A DNA stretch of 34,776 nt, taken from positions 1 to 34,776 of the forward strand of contig CAIYKV010000119.1 in NCBI GenBank assembly GCA_903926855.1, written 5' to 3'. The notes under the pieces are model-generated. The model searched no databases, was not told the DNA's origin, and saw only the letters and a program-made list of their open reading frames with translations. Source of the stretch: an uncultured Bacteroidota bacterium (GTDB lineage: Bacteria > Bacteroidota > Bacteroidia > Chitinophagales > Chitinophagaceae). Within the stretch, counting starts at the first letter, position 1, and the number at the start of each line of letters is the position of its first letter. This document shows positions 8,297-16,967 of the stretch, one piece after another. A program made the position numbers and the translations under genes.

Positions 8297-9655
8297 TCAT
8301 ATTCTCTTCCCTTTCCATTTACCGCTCCTGATATACCAGAATGATGGAATTAAAATAGTAGTCCAGTAAATCCATTCACTGGCCCAACCATAGGTAATCG
8401 GCAATTTCAATTTTTCAAGAACAGTATATACATATATACAATAAAATGTAATGGCTGCAATTTCAGATAACAGGTTCATCTTTGAATTACCTGTTCCGGT
8501 AACTGCGTTCATCCATACTACGGAAATTGACATAAAAACCAATGCTGAAGAAACCACACGCAGTACGGGAATAGCTGCCTGTATAAAATCTTCGCCCTGT
8601 CCATATATTGAAAGAAATGCATGCGGAAAAATGTTCAGGAAAGTACATACCAATAAAGCAAAACCCAGGCTCCATCCCATAATCTTATAAATCAGTTTTT
8701 CTACATCCTGGTGCAATTTTTGTCCGATTACATTACTAACCATCGTATTGGCAGTAGCCGCAAAAGCCCAGGTAAAACAACCAAAGAATCCGAATATATT
8801 CCGCATCGTATTGGATATGGCAAGGTCCCTTTCACCATGGTGCTCAATCAGTATATAAAAAAACTCCCAGCTCATAATACTGATGGCATGTTGCAGTATC
8901 AGCGGATAGGATTGTTTCAGGATGAGTTTGATATTGGCCATGTCAAATGCCCAGTTCTTGAAAAGATGCAACTGTTTGGTAATTCCATTCATCCGGATAA
9001 CGATAAAGATCACTGCCAACCCGGCAAACTCTGAAATAATAGATGCATAGGCAGCTCCATTAAATCCCAACTGGGGCATTCCAAATTTTCCATAGATCAA
9101 TGAATAATCAAAAAACACATTGGTAATGGCTTCCGTAGCGGTTCCGATAATCAGGTACTTGCTTTGATTAGTACCCACTAACAAGGCATTACGCATCTGG
9201 TACACATATAAAAGCGGGAGACCCAGGATCCGGATATGGAGAAAGCTAACCGACTGTTTCACACTTTCCGGATCATGCAATGACCAGCCCAGTACAACCG
9301 GTGCCACAAACCAGGTGATCAGGATTCCAAAAGCAGCAAAAACAAGGGATACCCGGATACCCTGTGAGAAAAGATTACCGATGGCATCAATCCGGTTCTC
9401 ACCGGCCCGCCTTGAAATCAGGGCCTGGAGTCCATTATTTAAACCATGACCCATTACAGCAAAAATCAGGTAGTAGACCCCGGTAATACCGGCAAGGGCC
9501 AGCGCACGCTGCCCTAGTCCGCCCAGGAATATATTATTGGTAATAAAATTGATTTGGGGTACAATGATGGAAGCCGTTATCGGTAGCGCGATACTTAGAA
9601 TCTGTTTATTGCTGATATTTACCCTCAGGTTCAGGTCGGTGGAATTACTGGCCAT
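8297..9655 (-). CDS. MATE family efflux transporter
   Basis: 452 residues from the ATG at 9655; a TTG at 9667 would add four residues but has no support. About twelve hydrophobic segments in two six-helix halves are visible, starting with KQILSIALPITASIIVPQINF and GQRALALAGITGVYYLIFAV, the latter with the small residues typical of MATE helix 2, and the second half starting near LILKQSYPLILQHAIS. MATE proteins are inner-membrane Na+ or H+ antiporters exporting cationic drugs, metabolites or lipids. It is closer to the DinF/NorM-like superfamily in general than to a named member. It is divergent from the DUF3822 gene (91 bases between) and convergent with the ACBP gene. Confidence 0.9.
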   Translation of the reverse strand: MASNSTDLNLRVNISNKQILSIALPITASIIVPQINFITNNIFLGGLGQRALALAGITGVYYLIFAVMGHGLNNGLQALISRRAGENRIDAIGNLFSQGIRVSLVFAAFGILITWFVAPVVLGWSLHDPESVKQSVSFLHIRILGLPLLYVYQMRNALLVGTNQSKYLIIGTATEAITNVFFDYSLIYGKFGMPQLGFNGAAYASIISEFAGLAVIFIVIRMNGITKQLHLFKNWAFDMANIKLILKQSYPLILQHAISIMSWEFFYILIEHHGERDLAISNTMRNIFGFFGCFTWAFAATANTMVSNVIGQKLHQDVEKLIYKIMGWSLGFALLVCTFLNIFPHAFLSIYGQGEDFIQAAIPVLRVVSSALVFMSISVVWMNAVTGTGNSKMNLLSEIAAITFYCIYVYTVLEKLKLPITYGWASEWIYWTTILIPSFWYIRSGKWKGKRI

Positions 9656-9746
9656 AGTATGCCGCAAAGCTACTAATTTGCAGTTTCTATCGTTTGTATT
9701 TTGCTGATATGGCTTTTTTTATATCATTGTATTGTAATTAGCAACC

Positions 9747-10595
9747 ATGACCTCTAAAAGGATTAGTTATTATTCAGAAACACAGGGCCCAACCACGATT
9801 ACCACTGCCGATCAATTGATCATTGAAGTAGGTCGCCAGCATGTTGCCTGTATGGTGAAAAGCGCAGTTTCTAACCAGGTGGAATCATTTGAACTTTTTC
9901 AGCCCGATCACCAGGATAAAGACTGGGCTGCTATATTTATTGAAATCAGTGCATTTTCTCAACTGATCAATAAATCCTATAGCAATACACATATCTATTA
10001 TAATTTTCCCGAAGCATTAATCATACCTGAATCAAAATTTACCATGGCCAGTGGCAAAGCCTATCTTGACCAGGTATATGGAGAAAATAACCGCGATCCG
10101 TTTGCCTATGAAACATTCAGTTCAAATGTTTCTATGGTATGTGTGTTTCGGGTGAATAAAATATTAGGTGATACTATGCGCCAGCGATTTCCATCACATC
10201 GATCTTCACATGTATACACAGCATTTTTAAATAGTGTTTTTGCAAGGGCTTTGCCGCAGGATAGTTTTACTTCCATTCGCTTTTATAGCGGCCATTTCAT
10301 CGTTGCTGTTTTTAAAGATAAAAAGCTGCAGTTGATTCAGTCATTTCATTTCGAAACCGATGAAGATATCCTCTATAACCTCCTCAATATTATCCGGCAA
10401 TTTGAACTGAATCCTGACTATTCGGTGGTAGAAATCAGCGGAGAATTGGATAAATCATCTCCTATGGCCCAACAATTGCCTGATTTATTCGGAAAGATCA
10501 ACTGGGATAATTGCGGAGAAGAAGGCATTTTCAAAACCATATTGGGTAAACAACCCGCACACTTTTTTACGCCCTATTATAAACTGGTGGTATGA
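9747..10595 (+). CDS. DUF3822 family protein
   Basis: 282 residues, cytosolic, no signal peptide or membrane segment. I recognise it as the Bacteroidota family DUF3822 from its sequence style and its position directly before rsmD, an arrangement I recall as recurrent in that phylum. From memory, a structure of a family member shows an actin/hexokinase-like ATPase fold; I could not verify this. Visible segments are FPEALIIPESKF, a middle FRVNKILGDTMRQRFPSHRS, SIRFYSGHFIVAVFKDKKLQLIQSF and VVEISGELDKSSP. No catalytic motif stands out. It overlaps rsmD by four bases (ATGA), so the two are translationally coupled and may act in the same process. It is the first gene of a six-gene cluster reaching rnr. 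Confidence 0.85.
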   Translation: MTSKRISYYSETQGPTTITTADQLIIEVGRQHVACMVKSAVSNQVESFELFQPDHQDKDWAAIFIEISAFSQLINKSYSNTHIYYNFPEALIIPESKFTMASGKAYLDQVYGENNRDPFAYETFSSNVSMVCVFRVNKILGDTMRQRFPSHRSSHVYTAFLNSVFARALPQDSFTSIRFYSGHFIVAVFKDKKLQLIQSFHFETDEDILYNLLNIIRQFELNPDYSVVEISGELDKSSPMAQQLPDLFGKINWDNCGEEGIFKTILGKQPAHFFTPYYKLVV

Positions 10596-11131
10596 GAATC
10601 ATTTCAGGAAAATGGGGGGGAAGAAGGATAAGTCCACCGGCTCAAATGCCCCATACACGTCCCACTACCGATATCGCAAAAGAAGGACTTTTCAATATTC
10701 TGCAAAACAGGATGGACTTGTCTGGTATCAAAACACTGGATTTATTTGGTGGAACCGGCTGTATCAGCTATGAGCTGGCTTCCAGGGGAGCTGCTGAATT
10801 AACGATTGTTGAGAAGGATACGACTATGCATGCTTTCATTAAAAAGAATCTAGACATGCTGGGTGCGGAAAATTATAAAGTACTCAAAATGGACGTATTT
10901 TCATTTTTGCAAACGGCTACCGAATCTTTTGATCTCATATTTGCCGGGCCTCCTTATGCTTTAGGTAGTATTGATGAATTACCCAAGATCATCATTAACA
11001 GGCAACTGATTTCCGAAAATGGCTTTTTTATTCTGGAACATACCCCAAGGAATACATATACAAGTTTTCCGGGATTTAGTTTTCAGCGCAATTATGGATC
11101 TACTTTGTTCTCTTTTTTTATACATACCTGA
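10592..11131 (+). CDS. rsmD: 16S rRNA (guanine(966)-N2)-methyltransferase RsmD
   Basis: 179 residues, the standard RsmD length. The enzyme methylates G966 of 16S rRNA in the small subunit with S-adenosylmethionine. The N-terminus MRIISGKWGGRRISPP and TRPTTDIAKEGLFNIL are characteristic, and the SAM motif I is LDLFGGTGCISYEL (49-62), followed by the acidic VEKD. The catalytic motif, normally (N/D)PPY, reads FAGPPYAL here, with Gly119 replacing the Asp; the bases are plain (GGG CCT CCT TAT), with no sign of a frameshift. The rest of the fold is intact. It overlaps DUF3822 by ATGA and bioD by TGATG. I am confident about the family but less so about normal activity. Confidence 0.93.
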   Translation: MRIISGKWGGRRISPPAQMPHTRPTTDIAKEGLFNILQNRMDLSGIKTLDLFGGTGCISYELASRGAAELTIVEKDTTMHAFIKKNLDMLGAENYKVLKMDVFSFLQTATESFDLIFAGPPYALGSIDELPKIIINRQLISENGFFILEHTPRNTYTSFPGFSFQRNYGSTLFSFFIHT

Positions 11132-11781
11132 TGCAATCACCCATTTTTATAACTGGTATAGGAACTGATGTAGGCAAAACCCTGGTTTCCACAATAGTTA
11201 CCGAAGCCATCTGCGGTAACTATTGGAAACCCGTGCAGGCCGGGTTTGCAGATGGAACTGATGCCCAATGGGTAAGTGCACATGTATTGAATACACAATC
11301 CCAGGTATACCCGGAGTTGTATCGATTAGAAACACCCGCATCTCCACATATAGCTGCCCGAAAAGAAGGAAAGGAGATCAGCGCAAAAAGCATAGTTGAG
11401 AAATCCAGGGAATTGCTCAGCATCTCTGGTAAAACGCCATTGATTATAGAAGGCGCAGGCGGATTATTGGTTCCGTTATCCCCTAACCTGATGGTTGCCG
11501 ATCTGGTAAAGGAATTAAACGCAAAACTGATACTGGTGAGCAGAAATTACCTGGGAAGTATTAATCACTCCTTCCTTACAGCCAATTATTGCAGGTATCT
11601 TGGACTGGATGTAGCGGGCTGGATCTTCAATGATGATTACCTTAGCTATGAAGAGGAAATTGTTGAATGGAGCGGGTATCCTTCCATAGGCAGTATCCCG
11701 GCAATGAGAGAGCTGACGAAAACAAGCATTCATGAGCAGGCAGAGAAAATAAGAGAATCTTTACTAGTACACCTCAAGTAG
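11131..11781 (+). CDS. bioD: ATP-dependent dethiobiotin synthetase
   Basis: 216 residues. It closes the ureido ring of 7,8-diaminopelargonic acid with CO2 and ATP, the penultimate step in biotin synthesis. The P-loop is GIGTDVGKT (9-17), the substrate region WKPVQAGFADGTDA follows, then the ASPHIAARKEG segment, the Mg/ATP-binding IIEGAGGLLVPLSP and the C-terminal NDDYLSYEEE. It overlaps the rsmD stop by one base (TGATG). No other biotin gene is in the window, so bioD is separated from bioABF here, sitting among genes of other functions. The 4-base gap to the next gene suggests co-translation. Confidence 0.95.
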   Translation: MQSPIFITGIGTDVGKTLVSTIVTEAICGNYWKPVQAGFADGTDAQWVSAHVLNTQSQVYPELYRLETPASPHIAARKEGKEISAKSIVEKSRELLSISGKTPLIIEGAGGLLVPLSPNLMVADLVKELNAKLILVSRNYLGSINHSFLTANYCRYLGLDVAGWIFNDDYLSYEEEIVEWSGYPSIGSIPAMRELTKTSIHEQAEKIRESLLVHLK

Positions 11782-11785
11782 TAAC

Positions 11786-12355
11786 ATGACAAAAAATGCA
11801 TTGAGAGAACAGTATTTACGTAAACGCAAATCCATAGAACCGAAAGAAAGGTTTCGGATGGATGATCTTTTATTATTACAATTTCAGCAATTCAATTACG
11901 AAACAGTCCATACGCTTTTCACATTTTGGCCCATAGAAAATACTGCCGAACCAAATACACACTTGTTTACCGGCTATTTACGACATATGGTTCCGGATCT
12001 TCACATCGCTTATCCGGTTACCAATACCCTTACACATGAGATGAACGCAATATCCATCCATGAAGAAACCATATACAGAACAAACGCATGGGGCATTACT
12101 GAACCAAAGGAAGGATCTGTGATACCTCCTGAACAGGTTGATCTTGTTTTGGTACCGATGCTGGCTTGTGATAAAAAAGGATTCCGGGTAGGATATGGAA
12201 AAGGGTTTTATGACAGATACCTTGCCCAATGCAGAAAAGATATTGTTAAGATAGGGTTTTCGTATTTTGATCCTGTTGAGAAGATCACAGATACAGATCA
12301 ATTTGACGTACCTTTATCTTTCTGTATCACACCGCAACATATCTATGAATTTTAA
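11786..12355 (+). CDS. 5-formyltetrahydrofolate cyclo-ligase
   Basis: 189 residues. It converts 5-formyl-THF to 5,10-methenyl-THF using ATP (FthC/YgfA/MTHFS family). The N-terminus KNALREQYLRKRKSI is the basic substrate-binding helix, TFWPIENTAEPNT matches the family's central block, and the C-terminal signature VDLVLVPMLACDKKGFRVG followed by YGKGFYDRYL holds the ATP and Mg site. The gene begins four bases after bioD and overlaps lpxK by 11 bases in another frame. It is complete; nothing odd was noticed. Confidence 0.93.
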   Translation: MTKNALREQYLRKRKSIEPKERFRMDDLLLLQFQQFNYETVHTLFTFWPIENTAEPNTHLFTGYLRHMVPDLHIAYPVTNTLTHEMNAISIHEETIYRTNAWGITEPKEGSVIPPEQVDLVLVPMLACDKKGFRVGYGKGFYDRYLAQCRKDIVKIGFSYFDPVEKITDTDQFDVPLSFCITPQHIYEF

Positions 12356-13430
12356 CACGATATTCCTTAAATCATTCCGTGTTTTACTGCTACCGTTGGC
12401 TATCCTGTACGGACTGATCATTATTATCCGCAATTATTTGTTTGATAAGCAATACCTGAAATCAGCAGAATTTAATTTTCCCATTATCTGTGTAGGAAAC
12501 CTGGCTGTGGGTGGAACCGGTAAATCGCCCATGGTAGAATACCTGATCAGGCAACTGCGAAAAGATTTTAAAATAGCTACCCTCAGCAGAGGATACAAAC
12601 GCAAAACAAAAGGCTATGCGCTTGCGAATGAATATACTACCGCATTGGAAATTGGAGATGAACCCATGCAGTTTCATATCAAGTTCCCGGAAATTGCAGT
12701 GGCTTCCTGTGAAGAAAGAATCGTAGGAATTCCCCACTTATTGCAGGATGTTCCAGGTTTGCAGGCAATCATATTGGATGATGCATTTCAGCACAGATCA
12801 GTAAAAGCCGGATTAAACATACTCTTAACAGAATACAGCAATTTGTATTCTCAGGATATATTCCTGCCCACCGGGGATCTGAGAGACCAGCGTTCTTCTG
12901 CAAAAAGGGCGCAACTGATTATCGTAACCAAATGCCCGGAAAACATTTCTCCCGAAAAAAAACAAAGAATCATTCGCCAGTTACGGCCAACGGCCACGCA
13001 AAAAGTATTTTTTACAACCATTGAATACGGTACTCCTTATCATATTTTTAATATCGGTGATGAATGGCATCTTACCCCGAGAGATGAAGTATTATTGGTA
13101 TGTGGAATAGCCAACCCCAAACTTTTAAAAGAATACTTACTGGAAAAATCGCATACGTATTATCAGCAGGATTATTCAGATCACCATATTTTTTCTATTG
13201 ATGACCTGAATGAAATCAAACAGATCTTTACTGATATTAACGCAAAAGACAAACTCATACTAACCACAGAAAAAGACGCGGTAAGACTTGCCAAATTCAC
13301 AGAAGAACTGGCCAGTTTACCCATGTATGTTTTACCCATACGCCATCGCTTCCTGTTTGAGGAAGGTGAACAATTTAATGAGCTGGTAACTGATTTTATC
13401 AGGAACTTTAGCTTCAACCCTGTTTTATGA
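12345..13430 (+). CDS. lpxK: Tetraacyldisaccharide 4'-kinase (lipid A 4'-kinase)
   Basis: 361 residues with the ATG at 12345; the open frame extends back to 12267 but those 26 residues lie inside the preceding gene and do not resemble LpxK. The enzyme phosphorylates the 4' position of the lipid A disaccharide at the inner face of the cytoplasmic membrane. The N-terminal amphipathic/membrane helix is FRVLLLPLAILYGLIIIIRN (11-30), the Walker A is GGTGKSPM (56-63), then SRGYKRKTKG, and ILDDAFQHRSV with the DDAFQH motif holding the catalytic Asp and the lipid A-binding His. It overlaps the cyclo-ligase gene by 11 bases and the rnr start by four (ATGA). Confidence 0.95.
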   Translation: MNFNTIFLKSFRVLLLPLAILYGLIIIIRNYLFDKQYLKSAEFNFPIICVGNLAVGGTGKSPMVEYLIRQLRKDFKIATLSRGYKRKTKGYALANEYTTALEIGDEPMQFHIKFPEIAVASCEERIVGIPHLLQDVPGLQAIILDDAFQHRSVKAGLNILLTEYSNLYSQDIFLPTGDLRDQRSSAKRAQLIIVTKCPENISPEKKQRIIRQLRPTATQKVFFTTIEYGTPYHIFNIGDEWHLTPRDEVLLVCGIANPKLLKEYLLEKSHTYYQQDYSDHHIFSIDDLNEIKQIFTDINAKDKLILTTEKDAVRLAKFTEELASLPMYVLPIRHRFLFEEGEQFNELVTDFIRNFSFNPVL

Positions 13431-15415
13431 ACAAAAAGAAATCAAAACAAAAATCAAAATCAAAAATAACCGCACAACTTACCCTGAAAGGGAAACTCGA
13501 AGTAACCCGCTCCGGTATGGGTTATGTTGTGGTAGATAATACCCCGGGTGATGTGCTGGTAAAACCCGGCGATTTTAATACCGCTCTTAATGGCGATACC
13601 GTTAGGGTAAAAGTGATCAAGGAAAATATGCGCAGCGGAAAAAAAGAAGGAAAAATAACCGAAGTGGTTACGCGCAAGCAAACAGAATTTACCGGTCACC
13701 TGCAACTCTCTACCAATTACGCATTCTTTATTCCGGATACAGATAAACCCATGCCCGATCTGTTTATTCCATTAACAGATATTAATGGCGCCAAGAACAA
13801 AGACAGAGTTGTGGCCCGCCTCGTTAAATGGGATAAAGATGATAAAAAACCCGTTGGTCGTATCGTAAGTGTTTTGCTACCAGAAGACGAGAACGATGCT
13901 GCCATGAAAGAATTACTGGCCCAGGCCGGTTTCCCATTATCTTTCCCGGAAGATGTATTGGAAGAATCTGAAAGACTACCCCATGTGCTGGATAGTGAAG
14001 AAATCAGGAAAAGAAGAGATTGTCGTGAAATACTCACATTTACCATTGACCCGGCAGATGCAAAAGATTTTGATGATGCCATCTCCCTCAGAATATTATC
14101 CAATGGCATGTATGAGATCGGTGTGCATATCGCAGATGTAAGCTACTATGTTCATCCGGAAACCGAACTGGATGAAGAAGCGTACAAAAGAGCAACTTCA
14201 GTCTACCTGCCCGACCGGGTAAACCCCATGTTACCCGAACGGATATCGAATGAACTTTGTTCACTTCGGCCGCATGAAGACAAATTTACCTTCTCTGCTA
14301 TCTTTCAAATGAATGCAAAAGGAGAAGTAAAACAATACTGGCTCGGCAAAACCGTGATCCATTCAGATCACCGGTATGCCTATGAAGATGTGCAGGAAAT
14401 CATTGAAACAAAAAAAGGCGTGCATGAAGAAGAAATTTTGCTGTTGAACGATATTGCACAAAAATTACGCAGGACACGTTTCAGTAAAGGGGCTATCAAT
14501 TTCTCTTCGCAGGAAGTTCGTTTTAAACTGGATGAGAAAGGAAAACCGATTGGTGTAATGGTGAAGGAAAGTAAAGAATCTCACCAACTGATCGAAGAAT
14601 TTATGCTGCTCGCCAACCGCACGGTAGCCGAAAATGTGGCAAAACTAAAGATCAATAAAAAACCATTGCCATTCCCTTACCGTGTGCACGACCAGCCTGA
14701 TCCGGATAAACTGGCCCCCTTTATTGTATTTGCGAAAAAGCATGGGTTTAGTTTTGATACATCCAGTCCGGAAGCCATTGCCAAAAGTTTTAACAGCATG
14801 CTGGCCGATGCCAAAGGGAAACCTGAGCAGCATGTACTGGAACAATTGGGTATCCGTACCATGGCCAAAGCAATATATACAACGGAGAATATCGGGCATT
14901 ATGGATTGGCATTTGATTATTACTGTCATTTTACTTCCCCTATACGCAGGTATCCGGATGTACTCGTACATCGTGTATTGGAATCGATTTTGGAAGACAA
15001 GCCCATGATCGATAAAAAAATGGAAGAGAAATGTAAACATAGCAGTGAAAGAGAAAGAGCTGCTATGGAATGTGAACGTGCGGGTAATAAATACAAACAG
15101 GTTGAGTTCCTGAAAGATCATTTGGGTGAAGTGTTTGAAGGAGTGGTTAGCGGTGTATCCAGTTTCGGTTTCTGGGTGGAAACAGTGGCGCATAAATGTG
15201 AGGGATTGGTAAGTATTGTGGGCTTATCAGATTATGATGATTTCCGTTTGGTGGAAGGAGATTATAGCCTGGTAGGTAGAAGAAGTGGTCGCGTTTTCAG
15301 GATGGGAGACCCTGTTTGGATAAAAGTAATCTCCGCCAACCTGGAGAAAAGACAATTGGATTATGAGTGGGTAATCAATGGTGGTGGAGAGGGGAAAGTG
15401 AAAAGCAAAAAATAA
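13427..15415 (+). CDS. rnr: Ribonuclease R (RNB-family 3'-5' exoribonuclease)
   Basis: 662 residues, shorter than E. coli RNase R (813), mainly because the N-terminal winged-helix region and the long basic C-terminal tail are lacking. A lysine-rich leader (KKKSKQKSKSK) is followed by two OB/cold-shock domains (about 20-190), the RNB catalytic domain beginning near residue 205 with the four-Asp metal site in DPADAKDFDDAIS and DRVNPMLPERISNELCSL, and ending with HFTSPIRRYPDVLVHR near 505-520, then an S1 domain (VFEGVVSGVSSFGFWVE) from about 565. It degrades structured RNA in the cytoplasm and helps in tmRNA and rRNA quality control. It is the last gene in the six-gene run. Confidence 0.95.
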   Translation: MNKKKSKQKSKSKITAQLTLKGKLEVTRSGMGYVVVDNTPGDVLVKPGDFNTALNGDTVRVKVIKENMRSGKKEGKITEVVTRKQTEFTGHLQLSTNYAFFIPDTDKPMPDLFIPLTDINGAKNKDRVVARLVKWDKDDKKPVGRIVSVLLPEDENDAAMKELLAQAGFPLSFPEDVLEESERLPHVLDSEEIRKRRDCREILTFTIDPADAKDFDDAISLRILSNGMYEIGVHIADVSYYVHPETELDEEAYKRATSVYLPDRVNPMLPERISNELCSLRPHEDKFTFSAIFQMNAKGEVKQYWLGKTVIHSDHRYAYEDVQEIIETKKGVHEEEILLLNDIAQKLRRTRFSKGAINFSSQEVRFKLDEKGKPIGVMVKESKESHQLIEEFMLLANRTVAENVAKLKINKKPLPFPYRVHDQPDPDKLAPFIVFAKKHGFSFDTSSPEAIAKSFNSMLADAKGKPEQHVLEQLGIRTMAKAIYTTENIGHYGLAFDYYCHFTSPIRRYPDVLVHRVLESILEDKPMIDKKMEEKCKHSSERERAAMECERAGNKYKQVEFLKDHLGEVFEGVVSGVSSFGFWVETVAHKCEGLVSIVGLSDYDDFRLVEGDYSLVGRRSGRVFRMGDPVWIKVISANLEKRQLDYEWVINGGGEGKVKSKK

Positions 15416-15418
15416 ATC

Positions 15419-15564
15419 TCACACAAAGGCACGGTTTGGGGCACTGAGGAATGGAATGGTAGTTGCTGCTGATTGTACAGATACCCTGAACCTCTAGACT
15501 CAAAATTGTATACCAAAACATCCAATCAAAACAAATCAAACCGTGCCTTGGTGCCCTAGTGTGA
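15419..15564. repeat. Putative interspersed element with terminal inverted repeats
   Basis: Outer TCACAC (15419-15424) mirrors GTGTGA (15559-15564), and AAGGCACGGTTT (15426-15437) mirrors AAACCGTGCCTT (15538-15549). The arms carry the GGCACyAAGG-type wording (right arm on the minus strand: CTAGGGCACCAAGGCACGG) that I recall from intergenic repeats in other Bacteroidota genomes. The 100-base centre has no ORF of note. The element almost exactly fills the space between the convergent rnr and saccharopine dehydrogenase-like genes. Non-autonomous mobility (MITE-like) is inference. Confidence 0.6.
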
Positions 15565-15565
15565 C

Positions 15566-16885
15566 TCATCCCTCTCTTTCCACAAACCCAATCCCATACC
15601 TCTCTAGCTCCTCCAACACAGGCACATAAATTCCCGGAACGGTAGGGATATGCAAACCGGTTTCCCTAATCTTCCCTTCCAGTATCAGTGAAGCAGCAAT
15701 CCCCAAAGGCAACCCCACGGTTTTAGCCATCGCTGTATGCACACTATTTTCACCCGTAACAATCAATTCCGCAATTATTGTTGCTGATTCCATCTTCCCC
15801 ATATTATCCGGCATAGAATACCCAATCTCATGCACCATAATAATCAAATCCTTATCCTCCGGTTGCAAAGCCCATTTTTTTTCCAATATCCATTGTAATA
15901 CATCAGCCGCAGTGCAATCCCCTTTATTAATCAGGCTGGTATCAGATAATCCGAGGAATTCAAATTGTTTTTGCTGAACAGGAGATAAATCATTTACTCT
16001 GACACCCGTTTTTCTGAAATGCATCTCAAAAAAAGATGCAATGGATAATCCATCTGTATGAATCAATTCCACTTCATCCGTTAATCCTATTTGAATAACG
16101 GTATTCCATCCTTTGCAATAATCCGGGTGACGTAAAGTAGTTCTGATAAAACTGGTCGCTTCTTCCATTTCATAAATTGGGATATAACCCAAAGAATCAC
16201 GGTTGGGATAAAAGCATAGCGGGCCTTGTCCCTGTACAGTCAACAATTCACAATCAGAAAAAAGCGTTTGGTAAGACTGCTTTTTCAATTCCCCATTCTC
16301 CAGATAAACCGCCCCGGCTTTTCCGGCAATAACCACATTACGCGGGTTCCAACTGAATTTATAATGCCAGGGATTCGTATCACTTTCTGCTGCCACCAAT
16401 CCACCACAATGCGAACGAAAAGAATGAATCTTGCCGCCGGATGATTTGATCCGATGAATCATTTGCATTGCACTCATATGATCAATTCCTGGGTCCAATC
16501 CCATCTCACAGAGAAAAAGAATACCTTTTTGCTGAATCTCATTGGCTAAAAGCTGAATATCAGGGTCAGTATAAGAGGCAGTTAGAAAATGTTTGCCAAA
16601 ATGAAGACAGTCCAAGGCCACCATATATTGCAAAGAAGGAGGTAATAAAGCAATCACCACATCTGCAGAACGCACCAGCTCCTTTCGCTGCAACCCGTTG
16701 GTTATATCCAAAGCCACTGCCTCTGTTAGTGGATGGTTTCCCAGTTTTGTACGGATAGCATCGGGATTAACATCCGCTACGGTAATTTTCCATTGTTCAG
16801 TTACGGCTTTCTGTTTCAGGAAGTCGATCAGCACCGATGCGGATTTACCTGCCCCAAAAAGAAGAATATGTTTTTGCGTGTTCAT
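15566..16885 (-). CDS. Saccharopine dehydrogenase family oxidoreductase
   Basis: 439 residues from the ATG at 16885; the open frame runs 55 codons further upstream but that extension crosses the intergenic region and overlaps the GIN gene on the other strand. The N-terminal Rossmann motif is LLFGAGKSASVLIDFL, followed by ADVVIALLPPSLQYMVALDC and the family hallmark CEMGLDPGIDHMSAMQMI. The C-terminal domain matches the LYS9-type saccharopine dehydrogenase fold, including RDSLGYIPIYEM and EIGYSMPDN. In lysine degradation this enzyme splits saccharopine to glutamate and aminoadipate semialdehyde; whether that is its role here is not shown, as no lysine-ketoglutarate reductase is nearby. A -7-like TATCTTTA lies 5 bases before the start. 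Confidence 0.88.
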   Translation of the reverse strand: MNTQKHILLFGAGKSASVLIDFLKQKAVTEQWKITVADVNPDAIRTKLGNHPLTEAVALDITNGLQRKELVRSADVVIALLPPSLQYMVALDCLHFGKHFLTASYTDPDIQLLANEIQQKGILFLCEMGLDPGIDHMSAMQMIHRIKSSGGKIHSFRSHCGGLVAAESDTNPWHYKFSWNPRNVVIAGKAGAVYLENGELKKQSYQTLFSDCELLTVQGQGPLCFYPNRDSLGYIPIYEMEEATSFIRTTLRHPDYCKGWNTVIQIGLTDEVELIHTDGLSIASFFEMHFRKTGVRVNDLSPVQQKQFEFLGLSDTSLINKGDCTAADVLQWILEKKWALQPEDKDLIIMVHEIGYSMPDNMGKMESATIIAELIVTGENSVHTAMAKTVGLPLGIAASLILEGKIRETGLHIPTVPGIYVPVLEELERYGIGFVEREG

Positions 16886-16890
16886 CACCC

Positions 16891-16898
16891 TAAAGATA
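16891..16898 (-). promoter_or_regulatory. Candidate -7 element of the saccharopine dehydrogenase-like gene
   Basis: Reads TATCTTTA on the minus strand (7 of 8 to TAnnTTTG), five bases before the ATG. It also supports starting the protein at 16885 rather than at the longer open frame. No matching -33 was found. Confidence 0.35.
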
Positions 16899-16967
16899 AA
16901 CACTTGCGGGTAAGGAACAGAACTGTAACATTTATCCCGTTCAATCGTCATATGGAAAAACCTAGAT

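Noticed and set aside
12267..12344. N-terminal extension of lpxK by 26 residues
   Set aside because: The added part lies within the cyclo-ligase gene in another frame and does not match the LpxK N-terminus, which begins with the membrane helix after 12345.
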